From Flavobacteriaceae bacterium PS02337 (GTDB lineage: Bacteria > Bacteroidota > Bacteroidia > Flavobacteriales > Flavobacteriaceae), in NCBI GenBank assembly GCA_029959285.1, contig JASCOE010000002.1, forward strand, positions 248,001 through 312,000: 64,000 nucleotides of DNA. Direction: 5' to 3'. The notes under the pieces are model-generated. The model made no database searches. It was not told where the DNA came from and worked only from the letters and a program-made list of their open reading frames with translations. Below are positions 1 to 9,739 of this stretch, piece after piece. Made by a program: the position numbers and the translations under genes. Positions within the stretch are counted from its first letter, which is position 1, and the number at the start of each line of letters is the position of its first letter.

Positions 1-25
1 TGTGGTTACTGAGCTGTTTTTTTTT
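1..25 (+). terminator. 3' half of a terminator at the window edge
   Basis: The first 24 bases are the same as positions 961-984, which are the loop, right arm and T-run of the terminator behind the first small secreted protein gene. The matching left arm would lie outside the window. This suggests that another member of the same small gene family ends just before the window. Confidence 0.6.
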
Positions 26-40
26 GCTTTATACTTTTTT

Positions 41-226
41 AAAGATTCTAAGGTTCTGAGATGCTAAGCTTCTAAGTTTTTTAGTTTATTATTTTCCTTT
101 ACTCTTATATATAAATATGTATTCTTGACAAACCGAATGTTACACACAATTGCATTGTGTCTCTACCATTATATTCACAAAAGAAAAATCTCAGAACCTC
201 AGCATCTCAGAACCTTAGAACCTTTT
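41..226. repeat. Inverted pair of octameric TTCTAAG-type repeats
   Basis: Positions 41-76 hold imperfect 8-base units of the type AAGGTTCT/GAGATGCT. Positions 188-226 hold the same units in reverse complement. The two blocks could pair into a long hairpin around an AT-rich spacer. Similar blocks occur at 14811-14853, 28338-28380 with 28502-28542, 29969-30010 with 30149-30186, and 42611-42651. The rest of positions 1-467 before the gene holds the conserved leader described separately and no other gene that I can see. Confidence 0.6.
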
Positions 227-290
227 TACCTATTCTTACATTTTTAAAGAAATTGTTATCTAAACATAAATTAAAAAATAAGAAAAACGT

Positions 291-467
291 TGAAAAATAA
301 TAACCGAATTAACGAAAAAGATAAATATAATTCAAATTTTAACCTATAACGGTTTCGTAAATGAGAATATAGCATCGAAATAGGAAAACACAGGATATAA
401 AATATTCTGACAACTGAAGTAATTTAGCATCAGAGAATTAGAACTATTAATTTAAAAATTAAGTCCC
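291..467 (+). promoter_or_regulatory. Conserved leader of small secreted protein gene, copy 1
   Basis: This upstream stretch matches 1216-1394 before the second paralog. Two blocks are almost identical, 341-375 with 1268-1302, and 421-470 with 1348-1397 (one difference in 50 bases), while the DNA between them differs in sequence and length. Conservation of a noncoding leader across the duplication suggests a shared promoter and 5' untranslated region, or simply recent duplication. No ribosome-binding site is visible. Confidence 0.55.
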
Positions 468-872
468 ATGAAAAAGATTGCAAAAATTAGTTTAGTAGCA
501 GCGTTGCTTTTTACAGGAATTAGCACTTACGCAATTGATGGAACGTCGGAGTTTAATCTTCACGTATTAAAGGCAAATGGTAAATTGATCACGTTCGGTC
601 TTAACCAAACACAAAAAGCCAACTTATCAATTTATGATAAAGAAGGAACTTTAATTTATTCTGAAACTGCTTCTGGTAAAGATGGCATTTTAAGAACATT
701 TAGTTTAGAAGAATTTCCAGAAGGAACTTATTTCTTAGAAGTAGAAAACAATACAAAAAAAGCAAAATACGAAATCACTGTAACCGACGAAGTAACTGTT
801 TTATCTAAAAACGCAGTTTCTACAGTTTACAAATCAAGTTTTGCAAAAAATACTAGTGTGGCAACACGCTAA
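468..872 (+). CDS. Small secreted protein, paralog 1 of 3
   Basis: A 134-residue protein with a signal peptide (residues 1-22, cleavage after TYA). The mature part is a single beta-rich domain with alternating strands and the pattern EEFPEGTYFLEVE near residue 80, which resembles the GTY-L-V strand of small beta-sandwich domains in Bacteroidota such as type IX sorting-tail or DUF3244-like folds. The C-terminus is basic. It is nearly the same as the product of 1395-1793 and more distantly like that of 2179-2565. The function is unknown; an exported or surface role is inferred only from the signal peptide. Each copy has its own terminator, so the copies look separately transcribed. Confidence 0.85.
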   Translation: MKKIAKISLVAALLFTGISTYAIDGTSEFNLHVLKANGKLITFGLNQTQKANLSIYDKEGTLIYSETASGKDGILRTFSLEEFPEGTYFLEVENNTKKAKYEITVTDEVTVLSKNAVSTVYKSSFAKNTSVATR

Positions 873-948
873 AAAATTTTTATACTCTCATACAGTATAA
901 AAAGTGAGGTTAGATAGTTAGTAAAGTTTAAAAACTTTTAAAGTTTTA

Positions 949-985
949 AAAACAGCTCTTTGTGGTTACTGAGCTGTTTTTTTTG
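949..985 (+). terminator. Terminator after paralog 1
   Basis: AACAGCTC and GAGCTGTT form an 8-bp stem around a loop of about 11 bases, followed by a run of T. The downstream half repeats the first 24 bases of the window. Confidence 0.8.
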
Positions 986-1002
986 TTTTAAACTTTTTTA
1001 TT

Positions 1003-1160
1003 TAACCGCAAAGACGCAAGTTTTTTTCAAAGATTATAATATAAACGCAAAGTTCGCAAAGCTTTATCTATATAGCTTTGCGAACTTTTATTCTATAGAA
1101 TTTACTCAAAAAATTTAGTGTGCTTTGCGTAAATCTTAGCGCACTTTGCGTTAAAACCAC
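1003..1160. repeat. Degenerate GCAAAG-type inverted repeat
   Basis: The left part (AACCGCAAAGACGCAAG) and the right part (CTTAGCGCACTTTGCGTTAA) belong to the same family as the long inverted repeats at 17063-17279 and 20217-20410. This copy is imperfect. It has an inner pair, GTTCGCAAAGCT with AGCTTTGCGAAC, at about 1051-1090. The intergenic stretch 873-1394 otherwise holds the terminator at 949-985 and the conserved leader of the next gene. Confidence 0.65.
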
Positions 1161-1215
1161 AAAATAATATGTAAATAAATTCTTAAGCCGATGTAAAGCT
1201 AAAATCAAGCGAAAC

Positions 1216-1394
1216 ATTAAAAAATAACAAACGAATTAACAAAAACGTTAAATATAATTCAGTTTTTAACCTATAACGGTTTTGTAAATGAGAATATAGC
1301 ATATAAATAAGAGAATACAGTTGCGTTTTTTTACGCATATCATAACTAATTTAGCATCAGAGAATTAGAACTAATAATTTAAAAATTAAGTCCC
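1216..1394 (+). promoter_or_regulatory. Conserved leader of small secreted protein gene, copy 2
   Basis: This is the counterpart of 291-467. The last 47 bases before the start codon differ from copy 1 at a single base, while the middle part has diverged and carries a short GCG-T7-ACGC hairpin (about 1324-1336). Confidence 0.55.
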
Positions 1395-1793
1395 ATGAAA
1401 AAGATTGCAAAAATTTTAGTAGTAGCGTTGCTTTTCACAGGAATAAGCACATACGCAATTGACGGAACGTCGGAGTTTAACCTTCACGTATTGAAAGCTA
1501 ATGGAAAACTGATCACTTTCGCTCTTAACAAAGTACAGAAAGCCAACTTAGCAATTTACGACAAAGACGGAACACTTATTTATTCTGAAAGCGCTTCGGG
1601 TAAAGACGGAATATTAAGAACTTTCAGTTTAGAAGAATTTCCAGAAGGAACTTATTTCTTAGAAGTAGAAGACAACGTAAAGAGAGCAAAATATGAAATT
1701 ACAATAAAAGAAAATGCTTCTTTATCTAAAAATGCAGTTTCTTCAGTTTACAAAGCTGGTTTTGCTAGAAACACAAATGTTGCTGCACGTTAA
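1395..1793 (+). CDS. Small secreted protein, paralog 2 of 3
   Basis: A 132-residue protein, almost co-linear with paralog 1. The signal peptide ends at TYA (about residue 21), followed by the same beta-rich domain with GTSEFNLHVLKANGKLI and EEFPEGTYFLEVE. Most differences are conservative and lie in the second half. The strong nucleotide match extends into the leader but not through the whole 3' flank, pointing to a recent tandem duplication. I do not recognise a characterised homologue and give no specific function. Confidence 0.85.
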   Translation: MKKIAKILVVALLFTGISTYAIDGTSEFNLHVLKANGKLITFALNKVQKANLAIYDKDGTLIYSESASGKDGILRTFSLEEFPEGTYFLEVEDNVKRAKYEITIKENASLSKNAVSSVYKAGFARNTNVAAR

Positions 1794-1866
1794 AAATTTA
1801 TGCTTTGAAAAAAGTATAAAACAAGGTTAAAAAAAATTAAAATTATTTTATTGTTTGAAGAAAAAG

Positions 1867-1900
1867 AACAGCTCTCGACGCTTACGGAGCTGTTTTTTTT
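1867..1900 (+). terminator. Terminator after paralog 2
   Basis: AACAGCTC and GAGCTGTT again form the stem, with a different loop from that of copy 1, and a T-run follows. The stem is conserved while the loop is not. The rest of 1794-2178 is AT-rich, with no ORF or clear element recognised. Confidence 0.8.
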
Positions 1901-2178
1901 ATGCCAAATTAAATGTGGTTTTTACACTAAATTACGTTTCTGAAAAAATATTCTTATTAATTCAACTCGTTGATTTTTAGGCATTAAAAAAATATTAAAA
2001 AATTTCAAAAAAAATAAATCCGCAAGCCCAGCATTTACGTACATAGTTCAAACAAAGCACAGAATTAGTTTTAATTCAGCAACTTAAGTGTTCAATAATC
2101 AACTTTTTTTGCTAAAAATTAAATTTGTATTTGTAGTTTTACGCGTTCCACATTTAGTAATTAACAATTAAAAAAAAC

Positions 2179-2565
2179 ATGACAAAATTTACCAAAGCTG
2201 GTCTAGTTGCTGCCTTTTTTTTAGCGACTGTGTTTACCTATGCCATTGAAGGAAAAGGTGACTATATTTTAAACATTAAAACAGGTAACGGAAAAGTAGT
2301 TAGCTTTACTTTAGACACTGTTGAGAGTTCATCTTTCTCGATCTTTGACGAGAATCACAACTTACTTTATGCAGGAGACGCTGCAGCAGACAATTTAGAG
2401 GTTTCTAAAACAATTAGTTTAGAAAGTTTTCCTGCTGGAACTTACGTTCTTGAAGTGAAAGCAAACGACAAAGTTGCGAAACACGAAATTAAAGTTGTTG
2501 CTAAAAAGGTGAAAACTGTGAAATTAGACAATTCTGCTAATCATAGCCCAGGATTTCGTCGTTAA
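2179..2565 (+). CDS. Small secreted protein, paralog 3 of 3
   Basis: A 128-residue divergent member of the same family. The signal peptide ends at TYA (about residue 22). The mature domain keeps the landmarks of the other two (SFTLDTVESSSFSIFDE, ESFPAGTYVLEVK), but identity is much lower and the C-terminus is different (HSPGFRR). Its leader does not resemble the shared leader of copies 1 and 2, so it is an older duplicate. Function unknown. Confidence 0.82.
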   Translation: MTKFTKAGLVAAFFLATVFTYAIEGKGDYILNIKTGNGKVVSFTLDTVESSSFSIFDENHNLLYAGDAAADNLEVSKTISLESFPAGTYVLEVKANDKVAKHEIKVVAKKVKTVKLDNSANHSPGFRR

Positions 2566-2589
2566 TCACTTTTTTTGCTCTAAAAAATG

Positions 2590-2621
2590 AAAGCAGCTCG
2601 TACCAGGAGCTGCTTTTTTTT
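2590..2621 (+). terminator. Terminator after paralog 3
   Basis: AAGCAGCTC and GAGCTGCTT form a strong stem with a short loop, followed by a T-run. Confidence 0.8.
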
Positions 2622-2658
2622 ATTTCTATTTTTTAAAAAGAAAATTTCTTTGATATTG

Positions 2659-2762
2659 TCATTTCGACCGAAGGGAGAAATCACACAAGTAATTCCGCAA
2701 AGATTGGCGACTTGCTTTGTCGAGTTTCGAGTGTGATTTTTCTCCTCGTTTGAAATGACAAA
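2659..2762. repeat. TGTCATTTCG-type inverted repeat (REP/MITE-like)
   Basis: The element starts with TGTCATTTCGACCGAAG and ends with TTTGAAATGACA, with partly complementary arms. Its relatives are at 53803-53915 and 57415-57515. It encodes nothing obvious and lies between a terminator and the 3' end of a broken gene. Confidence 0.65.
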
Positions 2763-2781
2763 CTTTATAGAGTTTTGTTTT

Positions 2782-2849
2782 GCTAGAGCGAGCGTTCCTC
2801 CCGCTCATGCATTACTTTGCATTCACGAGCGAGACGCTCGCGCTAGCGG
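2782..2849. repeat. GCTAGC/GAGCG inverted repeat
   Basis: The left side GCTAGAGCGAGCGT and right side ACGCTCGCGCTAGC are complementary, with an inner GCTC...GAGC pair. Half-copies occur on both sides of the gene at 34016-34588. It lies just downstream of the DUF3800 pseudogene. Apart from this and the TGTCATTTCG element, 2566-2878 holds only the terminator of the previous gene. Confidence 0.65.
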
Positions 2850-2878
2850 GACAAATTAAAGTGTTTAAAATAATTTTC

Positions 2879-4021
2879 TCATTTGTCAATCAATTTTTTT
2901 AATTCAGCAAAAGCATCTTTATCTAAAATATCCAATTCATTTGACGCTGCAAGTTTAATTGCTTCTCTAGCTTCCGTGATCCTATTAAGCATAGGCAAAA
3001 CAATTCTTTTTCCTAAATTTATAAAATTATCTAGATCTTTCGAACTGGATGGAATTTTATAACCATTTCTTCCTGATGCAATTAATATTCCTTGATCCCT
3101 TAAATTTCCTATAACTTTACTTCGAAAATATTCTTGTTTTAAAACTTCGTGTCTACTTGGATTTAAGTGGCTAAAAATTTCTCTTGTAGAAATATATCTA
3201 TTTTTAATATTTGCACGTTGAAAAAGTAAAAGCAATTTTAAAAGATTTATCTGATCCATTTTCTGCTGATCTTTCCCTTTCTCCGTTTCTAAAAATGTTT
3301 TTATCCTTTGATGACAAACTGAAGCAATTTTAGGATCAAAATCTTCATCCACATTTGTATCTAACAATTCCTTAAATGAATAGTCATTTGGAAAAAAATC
3401 TAAACTAGCAATTTTCGGCGCAAGCAATTCTTGAAATTTTATACTACTTGGTGATTTTTTACTTTCATCAAAAATATATCCTAATGTTCCTGCAACAAAA
3501 TCTGCTAATTGGATAAAATAGCTTTGTTTACTATTTTGAATATTAAATTCAGAACCCGAAAACAAATTCATTTCATGATTTTTCTCAATATATTTTTTAA
3601 ACTCCCTCATAAAATCATTTCCTCCATGTTCATCAACATATAAATCGAGTTTAGGGAATGTTCTAAAAAGTTCTTTATAGACTAAATTATTTAAATATTT
3701 ATAAAATGATTTTTTAATAGTAAATCCTTTTCAATTAAGCTTTGTTTTGTCAACTATAACAGCATAAATTGCAATATCCAATTTTGCTATATCCTCTAAA
3801 ATCCTGATTCTTCTTAAATGATTTTGTGCTACACCACTAGATTTCATTTCTCCTGTTTGAAAACCATGCTTCCTTCTTATTGCATCAATATCTTTTTGAA
3901 GTTTTTCCAAATTTTCTTTTTTGCAAATCACTGTAGCCACTATAAAATGAGTTCCCTGAGTTTCAAAATCAAAAGAATTATTACCAAATTCGTCAGCAAA
4001 GGCTATAATATTTTGTTTCAT
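2879..4021 (-). pseudogene. DUF3800 protein gene with one in-frame TGA
   Basis: Read from 4021 downward, the first 96 codons give an N-terminus with IAFADEFGNN, the acidic first motif of DUF3800 proteins. A TGA stop at 3731-3733 then interrupts the frame. The same frame continues open without a shift (KGFTIKKSFYKYL and onward) to 2879, and its C-terminal part contains FIQLADFVAGTLGYIFDE, the conserved second motif of the family. The full length would be about 380 codons, normal for DUF3800. DUF3800 proteins have an RNase H-like fold and are often found in mobile or defence contexts; their function is largely unproven. The most economical reading is a nonsense mutation or a sequencing error. 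An internal ATG at 3610 could start a 243-residue fragment. Confidence 0.8.
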
Positions 4022-4256
4022 ATTAATATCAATTTAAGTCGACTAATAAAGAAATGAAAATTTCCTAACTGTCAATTATTTATCTACTATTTTTATTATT
4101 TTGTTCAGAAAAATTACTATTTTTTCTGTTTATACAAATAAAGTATTCGACAATTGAATATTATACTCGACCAAATACCGTTTTTAACAAAAAAAATGGA
4201 TTGAATTGGTTGTTAAGCAATTAAATCCATTTTCCATATCATTAAAAAATAAAATC

Positions 4257-7200
4257 CTACATATTCCTTCTATACTGCCCACCAACTTCAAACAACGCCG
4301 AAGTAATCTGCCCTAAAGAACAAACCTTTGTAGCTTCCATTAAATGGTCGAATAAGTTTTCGTTTTTAATAGCGGCTTGCTGTAGATTATTTAAATGCTC
4401 GTTTACTTTTGCTTCGTGAAATTGATGCAAATTATCCAACATCGTAATTTGGTATTGTTTTTCTTCTTCGGTTGCACGGATTACCTCAGCCGGAATTACC
4501 GTTGGCGAACCTTTTGAACTCAAGAAAGTATTTACACCCACAATTGGGAAATCACCGTTGTGTTTCAACGTTTCGTAATACAAACTTTCTTCCTGAATTT
4601 TAGATCTTTGGTACATTGTTTCCATTGCGCCAAGAACGCCTCCTCTTTCAGTAATTCTGTCAAATTCTTGAAGAACTGCAGCTTCAACTAAATCGGTTAA
4701 TTCTTCGATGATGAAGGAACCTTGAATTGGGTTTTCGTTTTTCGCTAAACCTAATTCTTTATTAATAATCAGCTGAATTGCCATTGCACGACGTACAGAT
4801 TCTTCTGTTGGCGTTGTAATCGCTTCGTCGTAAGCGTTGGTATGCAATGAATTACAGTTATCATAAATCGCGTACAAAGCTTGTAAAGTCGTTCTAATAT
4901 CATTAAAATCAATTTCCTGTGCGTGTAGTGAACGTCCAGAAGTCTGAATGTGATATTTTAACATTTGCGCTCTTTCGTTGGCTCCGTATTTGTTTTTCAT
5001 GGCTTTCGCCCAAATTTTACGTGCCACACGACCAATTACTGAATATTCTGGATCTACTCCATTCGAGAAGAAAAATGATAAATTTGGTCCAAAATCGTTG
5101 ATGTTCATGCCACGGCTCAAATAATATTCCACGTAAGTGAAACCATTTGAAAGCGTAAATGCCAATTGCGTAATTGGGTTTGCTCCTGCCTCGGCAATAT
5201 GATATCCTGAAATCGAAACCGAATAGAAATTACGAACGTTTTTAGTAATAAAATATTCCTGAACGTCTCCCATTAAACGCAAAGCAAATTCGGTTGAGAA
5301 AATACAAGTGTTCTGCGCCTGATCTTCTTTTAAAATATCGGCCTGAACTGTTCCACGAACTTGAGCTAACGTTTTTACTTTTATTTCGTTATAAATATTC
5401 AAAGGCAAAACCTGATCTCCCGTAACGCCTAAAAGCATTAATCCTAAACCGTTGTTTCCTGCTGGAAGTTCGCCTTGATATTTAGGTCTTTCGATTCCTT
5501 TATCTTTATATAATTTGTTGATTTTTGCTTCAACTTCTTTTTCTAATTCGTTGGCTTTGATATAAATCTCACATTGCTGATCGATTGCCGCATTCATAAA
5601 GAAACCTAACAACATTGGCGCAGGCCCATTAATCGTCATACTTACCGAAGTTAAAGCATGAACCAAATCAAAACCTGAATACAGTTTTTTAGCATCGTCC
5701 AGACAGCAGATTGAAACTCCTGCATTTCCGATTTTTCCGTAAATATCCGGACGTAAATCTGGATCGTTTCCATATAAAGTTACACTGTCAAAAGCCGTAG
5801 AAAGTCGTTTTGCAGGCATTCCCGCACTTACATAATGAAAACGCTTATTGGTTCTTTCTGGTCCGCCCTCACCCGCAAACATTCTCGACGGATCTTCGCC
5901 TTCACGCTTAAACGGATATAATCCTGAAGCAAACGGAAATTCGCCAGGAACATTTTCCTGTAAATTCCAACGCAAGATATCGCCCCAGCCTTCATATTTA
6001 GGTAAAGCAATTTTCGGAATTTGTAAATGCGATAAACTTTCAGAATGCGTTGCAATCTTAATTTCTTTATCACGAACTTTAAACGAATAAACCGGATTTT
6101 TATATTTCGCTACTTTTTCATCCCAATTCAGGATAATTTCCCAATTGTACGGATCTAAATCCATTTTTACTTTATCAAACTGATTTAGTAAAAGATTTAA
6201 AAAGATTCTGTTTTCGTTAAGTCCTTCGACTTCGCTCAGGATGACAGTTGAGTCATCGATTCCTGCTTTTGTAATTTGAGGAACTTTCCCAGAAACCGAT
6301 TCGATCGTTTTGAAAATTCCGTATAATTTCTGAGCTACTTTTTGTTGCGAAACGGCGATGTCATCATAAGATCTGTTATTCTCTGCAATTTCAGATAAAT
6401 AACGTGTTCTGTGTGGCGGAATCACGAAGATTTTCTCGCTCATTTCTTTGGTGATTTCAAAAGTCGATTTCAAATCTGAAGCCGTTTTTTCAACCACTTT
6501 ATCCATAATCGCTTTGTAAAGCGTATTCATTCCAGGATCGTTAAACTGCGAAGCAATCGTTCCGAAAACTGGCATTTCATCTGGATTCTTTTCCCAAAGA
6601 TTATGATTTCTTTGATATTGTTTTTTTACATCGCGTAAAGCGTCTAAAGCACCGCGTTTATCAAATTTGTTTAAAGCCACTAAATCGGCAAAATCAAGCA
6701 TGTCGATTTTTTCCAATTGTGTTGCCGCTCCAAACTCTGGTGTCATTACATATAAAGAAACATCAGAATGATCCATAATTTCGGTATCAGACTGTCCAAT
6801 TCCTGAAGTTTCTAAAATAATCAAATCGTATTTTGCGGCCTTTAGAACCTGAATCGCTTCGGCTACATATTTAGATAAAGCCAAATTCGACTGACGTGTC
6901 GCCAGCGAGCGCATATATACACGAGGATTATTAATCGCATTCATACGGATTCTGTCTCCTAAAAGTGCTCCTCCCGTTTTTCTCTTCGAAGGATCGACAG
7001 AAATTAATCCGATTGTTTTTTCTGGGAAATCAATTAAAAAACGGCGAACTAATTCGTCAACCAAAGAAGATTTTCCTGCACCGCCTGTTCCTGTAATTCC
7101 TAAAACTGGAATTTTAGAATCGGTATTACTTTCGTGAATTTTGTCAAAAACTGGTTTTGCAATTTCTGGGAAATTTTCTGCCGAAGAAATCAAACGTGCA

Positions 7201-7697
7201 ATTGCAGTTGGTGTTTTATTTTCGATATGATCGATTTCTCCATTTAATTTATCTCCAATTGGAAAATCAGATTGCTGTACCAAATCATTAATCATTCCTT
7301 GAAGTCCTAAAGAACGACCGTCGTCTGGAGAATAAATTCTGGTAATACCATATTCATGCAATTCTGAAATCTCGCTTGGAAGGATTACTCCGCCTCCGCC
7401 GCCAAATATCTTAATATGTCCCGCTCCTTTTTCGTGAAGCAAATCATACATATATTTAAAGTATTCGTTGTGTCCGCCTTGATACGATGTCATTGCAATA
7501 GCATTGGCATCTTCTTGAATTGCGGTATTTACTACTTCTTCTACACTTCTATCATGACCAAGGTGAATTACTTCCACACCTGTTGACTGAATGATACGAC
7601 GCATAATATTGATCGCGGCATCGTGTCCGTCAAAAAGTGAAGCTGCAGTTACAATTCTTACTTTATTTTTAGGAATATATGGTATTTGTTGTTCCAT
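4257..7697 (-). CDS. icmF: Fused isobutyryl-CoA mutase, IcmF-type (methylmalonyl-CoA mutase family)
   Basis: A 1146-residue adenosylcobalamin enzyme that fuses three parts usually found separately: a B12-binding domain (about residues 10-140, with FDGHDAA around H25 as the cobalt-ligand motif), a MeaI-type GTPase chaperone (P-loop [12 protein letters not shown] at 200-211, then ETSGIGQSD and NKFDKRG), and the substrate-binding TIM-barrel mutase domain in the C-terminal half ([30 protein letters not shown]). This order is diagnostic of IcmF, which interconverts isobutyryl-CoA and butyryl-CoA and in some members acts on other branched acyl-CoAs; the true substrate cannot be fixed by eye. The linker between GTPase and mutase carries TVILSEVEG (about 484-492), encoded by a dispersed repeat sequence. 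It is a single-gene unit and cytoplasmic. Confidence 0.92.
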   Translation of the reverse strand: MEQQIPYIPKNKVRIVTAASLFDGHDAAINIMRRIIQSTGVEVIHLGHDRSVEEVVNTAIQEDANAIAMTSYQGGHNEYFKYMYDLLHEKGAGHIKIFGGGGGVILPSEISELHEYGITRIYSPDDGRSLGLQGMINDLVQQSDFPIGDKLNGEIDHIENKTPTAIARLISSAENFPEIAKPVFDKIHESNTDSKIPVLGITGTGGAGKSSLVDELVRRFLIDFPEKTIGLISVDPSKRKTGGALLGDRIRMNAINNPRVYMRSLATRQSNLALSKYVAEAIQVLKAAKYDLIILETSGIGQSDTEIMDHSDVSLYVMTPEFGAATQLEKIDMLDFADLVALNKFDKRGALDALRDVKKQYQRNHNLWEKNPDEMPVFGTIASQFNDPGMNTLYKAIMDKVVEKTASDLKSTFEITKEMSEKIFVIPPHRTRYLSEIAENNRSYDDIAVSQQKVAQKLYGIFKTIESVSGKVPQITKAGIDDSTVILSEVEGLNENRIFLNLLLNQFDKVKMDLDPYNWEIILNWDEKVAKYKNPVYSFKVRDKEIKIATHSESLSHLQIPKIALPKYEGWGDILRWNLQENVPGEFPFASGLYPFKREGEDPSRMFAGEGGPERTNKRFHYVSAGMPAKRLSTAFDSVTLYGNDPDLRPDIYGKIGNAGVSICCLDDAKKLYSGFDLVHALTSVSMTINGPAPMLLGFFMNAAIDQQCEIYIKANELEKEVEAKINKLYKDKGIERPKYQGELPAGNNGLGLMLLGVTGDQVLPLNIYNEIKVKTLAQVRGTVQADILKEDQAQNTCIFSTEFALRLMGDVQEYFITKNVRNFYSVSISGYHIAEAGANPITQLAFTLSNGFTYVEYYLSRGMNINDFGPNLSFFFSNGVDPEYSVIGRVARKIWAKAMKNKYGANERAQMLKYHIQTSGRSLHAQEIDFNDIRTTLQALYAIYDNCNSLHTNAYDEAITTPTEESVRRAMAIQLIINKELGLAKNENPIQGSFIIEELTDLVEAAVLQEFDRITERGGVLGAMETMYQRSKIQEESLYYETLKHNGDFPIVGVNTFLSSKGSPTVIPAEVIRATEEEKQYQITMLDNLHQFHEAKVNEHLNNLQQAAIKNENLFDHLMEATKVCSLGQITSALFEVGGQYRRNM
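6223..6246. repeat. Dispersed repeat inside icmF (VILSEVEG-encoding)
   Basis: CCTTCGACTTCGCTCAGGAT and the next four bases also occur, with small changes, at 38797-38821 and, inverted, at 21375-21397, both intergenic. Here it is in frame on the minus strand and adds a short acidic stretch to the domain linker. Confidence 0.7.
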
Positions 7698-7983
7698 TTT
7701 ATGAATATGATAATTTTACGAGGGCAATTTACAAATTATTTTAATATTTGATGATTACTATAGCTTTATGTTAACAAAAAAATATAACGTTTTCGCGATT
7801 GAGGGGTAACAAATAATCTAACTAACTGATTTATATTATATAAACCTACGATGTGGCAATTTTGAAAAATCTAAATTAAATAAAACAACTCATTCTCAAC
7901 AACCTAAAGTAATTTTACAATTGTAGAAACGGCCCCAAATTTTTACCCAAAAACTTTAAATCTAAGTATAACGTAAAAATTAA

Positions 7984-9558
7984 ATGAAAATGAAAAATTT
8001 ATATCCACTAAGCTTAATTGTAGTTCTTAGCTTTAGCATTCTTTCCTTCAATAAATATGAAGACAAAAAAACTAAAGAGAACAAAAATGTAAATTACACC
8101 TATAATACTGTTAACGATTCTGAAACGAAAGATAACAGCGAAATTTTACATGATTTCTTCAGAAGATATTCTGATTTAAAGAAATATAAATCTGAAGTAA
8201 TGTCATTATATAAAACCAGATCTTTTGGAACTATCTGGTATGATGAAGATGAAATTAACGAATTTGCTGGTATATTATACGAAAAAGCAAAAAAAACAAA
8301 TGATTTGGTTGTTCCTTATCAAAAAGAAATAGATCAGATTTTTGACAATTCAGCAGATAAAAATCTTTCTAAAACAGATTCTGATATGCTTTTAAGCTCT
8401 CTGTATGTACTTTACACCAAAAAAAGTAACGCAGATAAGAAAAAACTAGCTTATGATGCCATGTTGAAAGATTTTCTGAATTACAGCACTATCGAAGAAA
8501 GTTCTGCATCTGCAACTGTTGCGACAGATGAAAAAGTTCAATTTGAACAATATTACAAATTACAAGATGTTCTAAAAAAATATAAAAAATTAGATCGTTC
8601 TCATAAATGGAAACCTATTGAAATAGAGGTTCCTTACAAAGATTTACGTCCAGATGCCGTATCAAATACTATTGCTCAAGTTAGAACCCGTTTGTATTTA
8701 TTGGGGGATTTAAAACAGGATTCTAAGAGTGATGTTTACGATCGTGAATTAATGGATGCCGTAATGAAATACAAAGTTCGTAACGGATTTAAACCAAATT
8801 ACATTTTGGCTGAAGAACATATTAAAGAAATGAATATTCCTCTTTCTGAGAAAATGGAAACTTTACAACTAAACATGGAAAGATGTCGTGCCATTGCTGC
8901 TCAAATTGCAACAAATGACGAGTATGTTTTGGTAAACGTTCCTTCTTATGAAATGGTTTATGTTAAAAACGGAAAAGTTCAGTTGACTTCGCCAGTATTT
9001 GTTGGCGCGCCATTGACTAAAACAACGATTTTTAACGGAGAAATTGATAGAATTGTTTTCAGTCCGTATTGGACAGTGCCACAAAGTATTGTGCAAAACG
9101 AACTAAAATCTAAAATTGCATCAGATCCAAATTATCTTGCAGAGAAAAATATGGAAATGGTAAACGGACAAGTTAGACAAAAACCAGGTCCAGATAATTC
9201 TTTAGGATTGGTAAAATTTATGTTTCCAAATCCAGATGATATTTACATGCACGATACGCCTTCTAAAACGTTATTCGATTTTGAAAAAAGAACTTTTAGC
9301 CACGGTTGTATTAATGTGAAATTGGCAAAAGAATTGGCAGTTGCCATGTTGAAAGATTATCCAGAATGGAATCAGGAAAAAATCGATAAAGCCATGGAAG
9401 GAAAAACAGAAAACAGCTTTAAATTAACTAAAAAAGTACCTATTTATATTACTTATTTTACTTCATTGGTAAATGAAAATGGCGAAATTGGTTTCTTCCA
9501 AGATGTTTATGAAAAAGATAAAGAAGTTACTACTGAAAATGCTGTTGTAGCTCAATAA
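7984..9558 (+). CDS. L,D-transpeptidase, YcbB-like
   Basis: A 524-residue exported or membrane-anchored enzyme. The N-terminal hydrophobic stretch (residues 5-22) lacks a lipobox. After a lysine-rich region comes a scaffold region, then a peptidoglycan-binding-like segment (about 225-275, VRTRLYLLGDL), then the YkuD catalytic domain (about 300-480) with the signature SHGCIN, in which H440 and C442 are the expected catalytic residues. Such enzymes form 3-3 crosslinks in peptidoglycan or attach proteins to it in the periplasm. Length and order match the large YcbB/LdtD type rather than the small YkuD type. A second ATG two codons downstream would also serve as start. It is monocistronic with a strong terminator. 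Confidence 0.9.
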   Translation: MKMKNLYPLSLIVVLSFSILSFNKYEDKKTKENKNVNYTYNTVNDSETKDNSEILHDFFRRYSDLKKYKSEVMSLYKTRSFGTIWYDEDEINEFAGILYEKAKKTNDLVVPYQKEIDQIFDNSADKNLSKTDSDMLLSSLYVLYTKKSNADKKKLAYDAMLKDFLNYSTIEESSASATVATDEKVQFEQYYKLQDVLKKYKKLDRSHKWKPIEIEVPYKDLRPDAVSNTIAQVRTRLYLLGDLKQDSKSDVYDRELMDAVMKYKVRNGFKPNYILAEEHIKEMNIPLSEKMETLQLNMERCRAIAAQIATNDEYVLVNVPSYEMVYVKNGKVQLTSPVFVGAPLTKTTIFNGEIDRIVFSPYWTVPQSIVQNELKSKIASDPNYLAEKNMEMVNGQVRQKPGPDNSLGLVKFMFPNPDDIYMHDTPSKTLFDFEKRTFSHGCINVKLAKELAVAMLKDYPEWNQEKIDKAMEGKTENSFKLTKKVPIYITYFTSLVNENGEIGFFQDVYEKDKEVTTENAVVAQ

Positions 9559-9577
9559 TATAATTATAATAAATTTT

Positions 9578-9617
9578 AGAGAGAAATTATCAATCTTAGA
9601 TAATTTCTCTCTTTTTT
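9578..9617 (+). terminator. Terminator after L,D-transpeptidase gene
   Basis: AGAGAGAAATTAT pairs with ATAATTTCTCTCT (13 bp) and is followed by a T-run. Confidence 0.85.
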
Positions 9618-9739
9618 AATCTATTTAAGGCTCAAAATACAATCCTAACTTATTACTTTTAAAGCTTTTAAGGGTAAAAACATTTGGTAAACTTCGCCAA
9701 TTTTGCACTACAATTTTATAATATTTAAAACTAACTATT

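Noticed and set aside
3731-3733. TGA in the DUF3800 gene considered as a selenocysteine codon or programmed stop
   Set aside because: No SECIS-like hairpin directly downstream and no reason for selenocysteine in this family. A nonsense mutation is simpler.
4022-4256. Gap between icmF and the DUF3800 gene searched for RNA genes
   Set aside because: AT-rich with no tRNA fold, riboswitch-like consensus or ORF; a cobalamin riboswitch before icmF was also looked for in 7698-7983 and not recognised.
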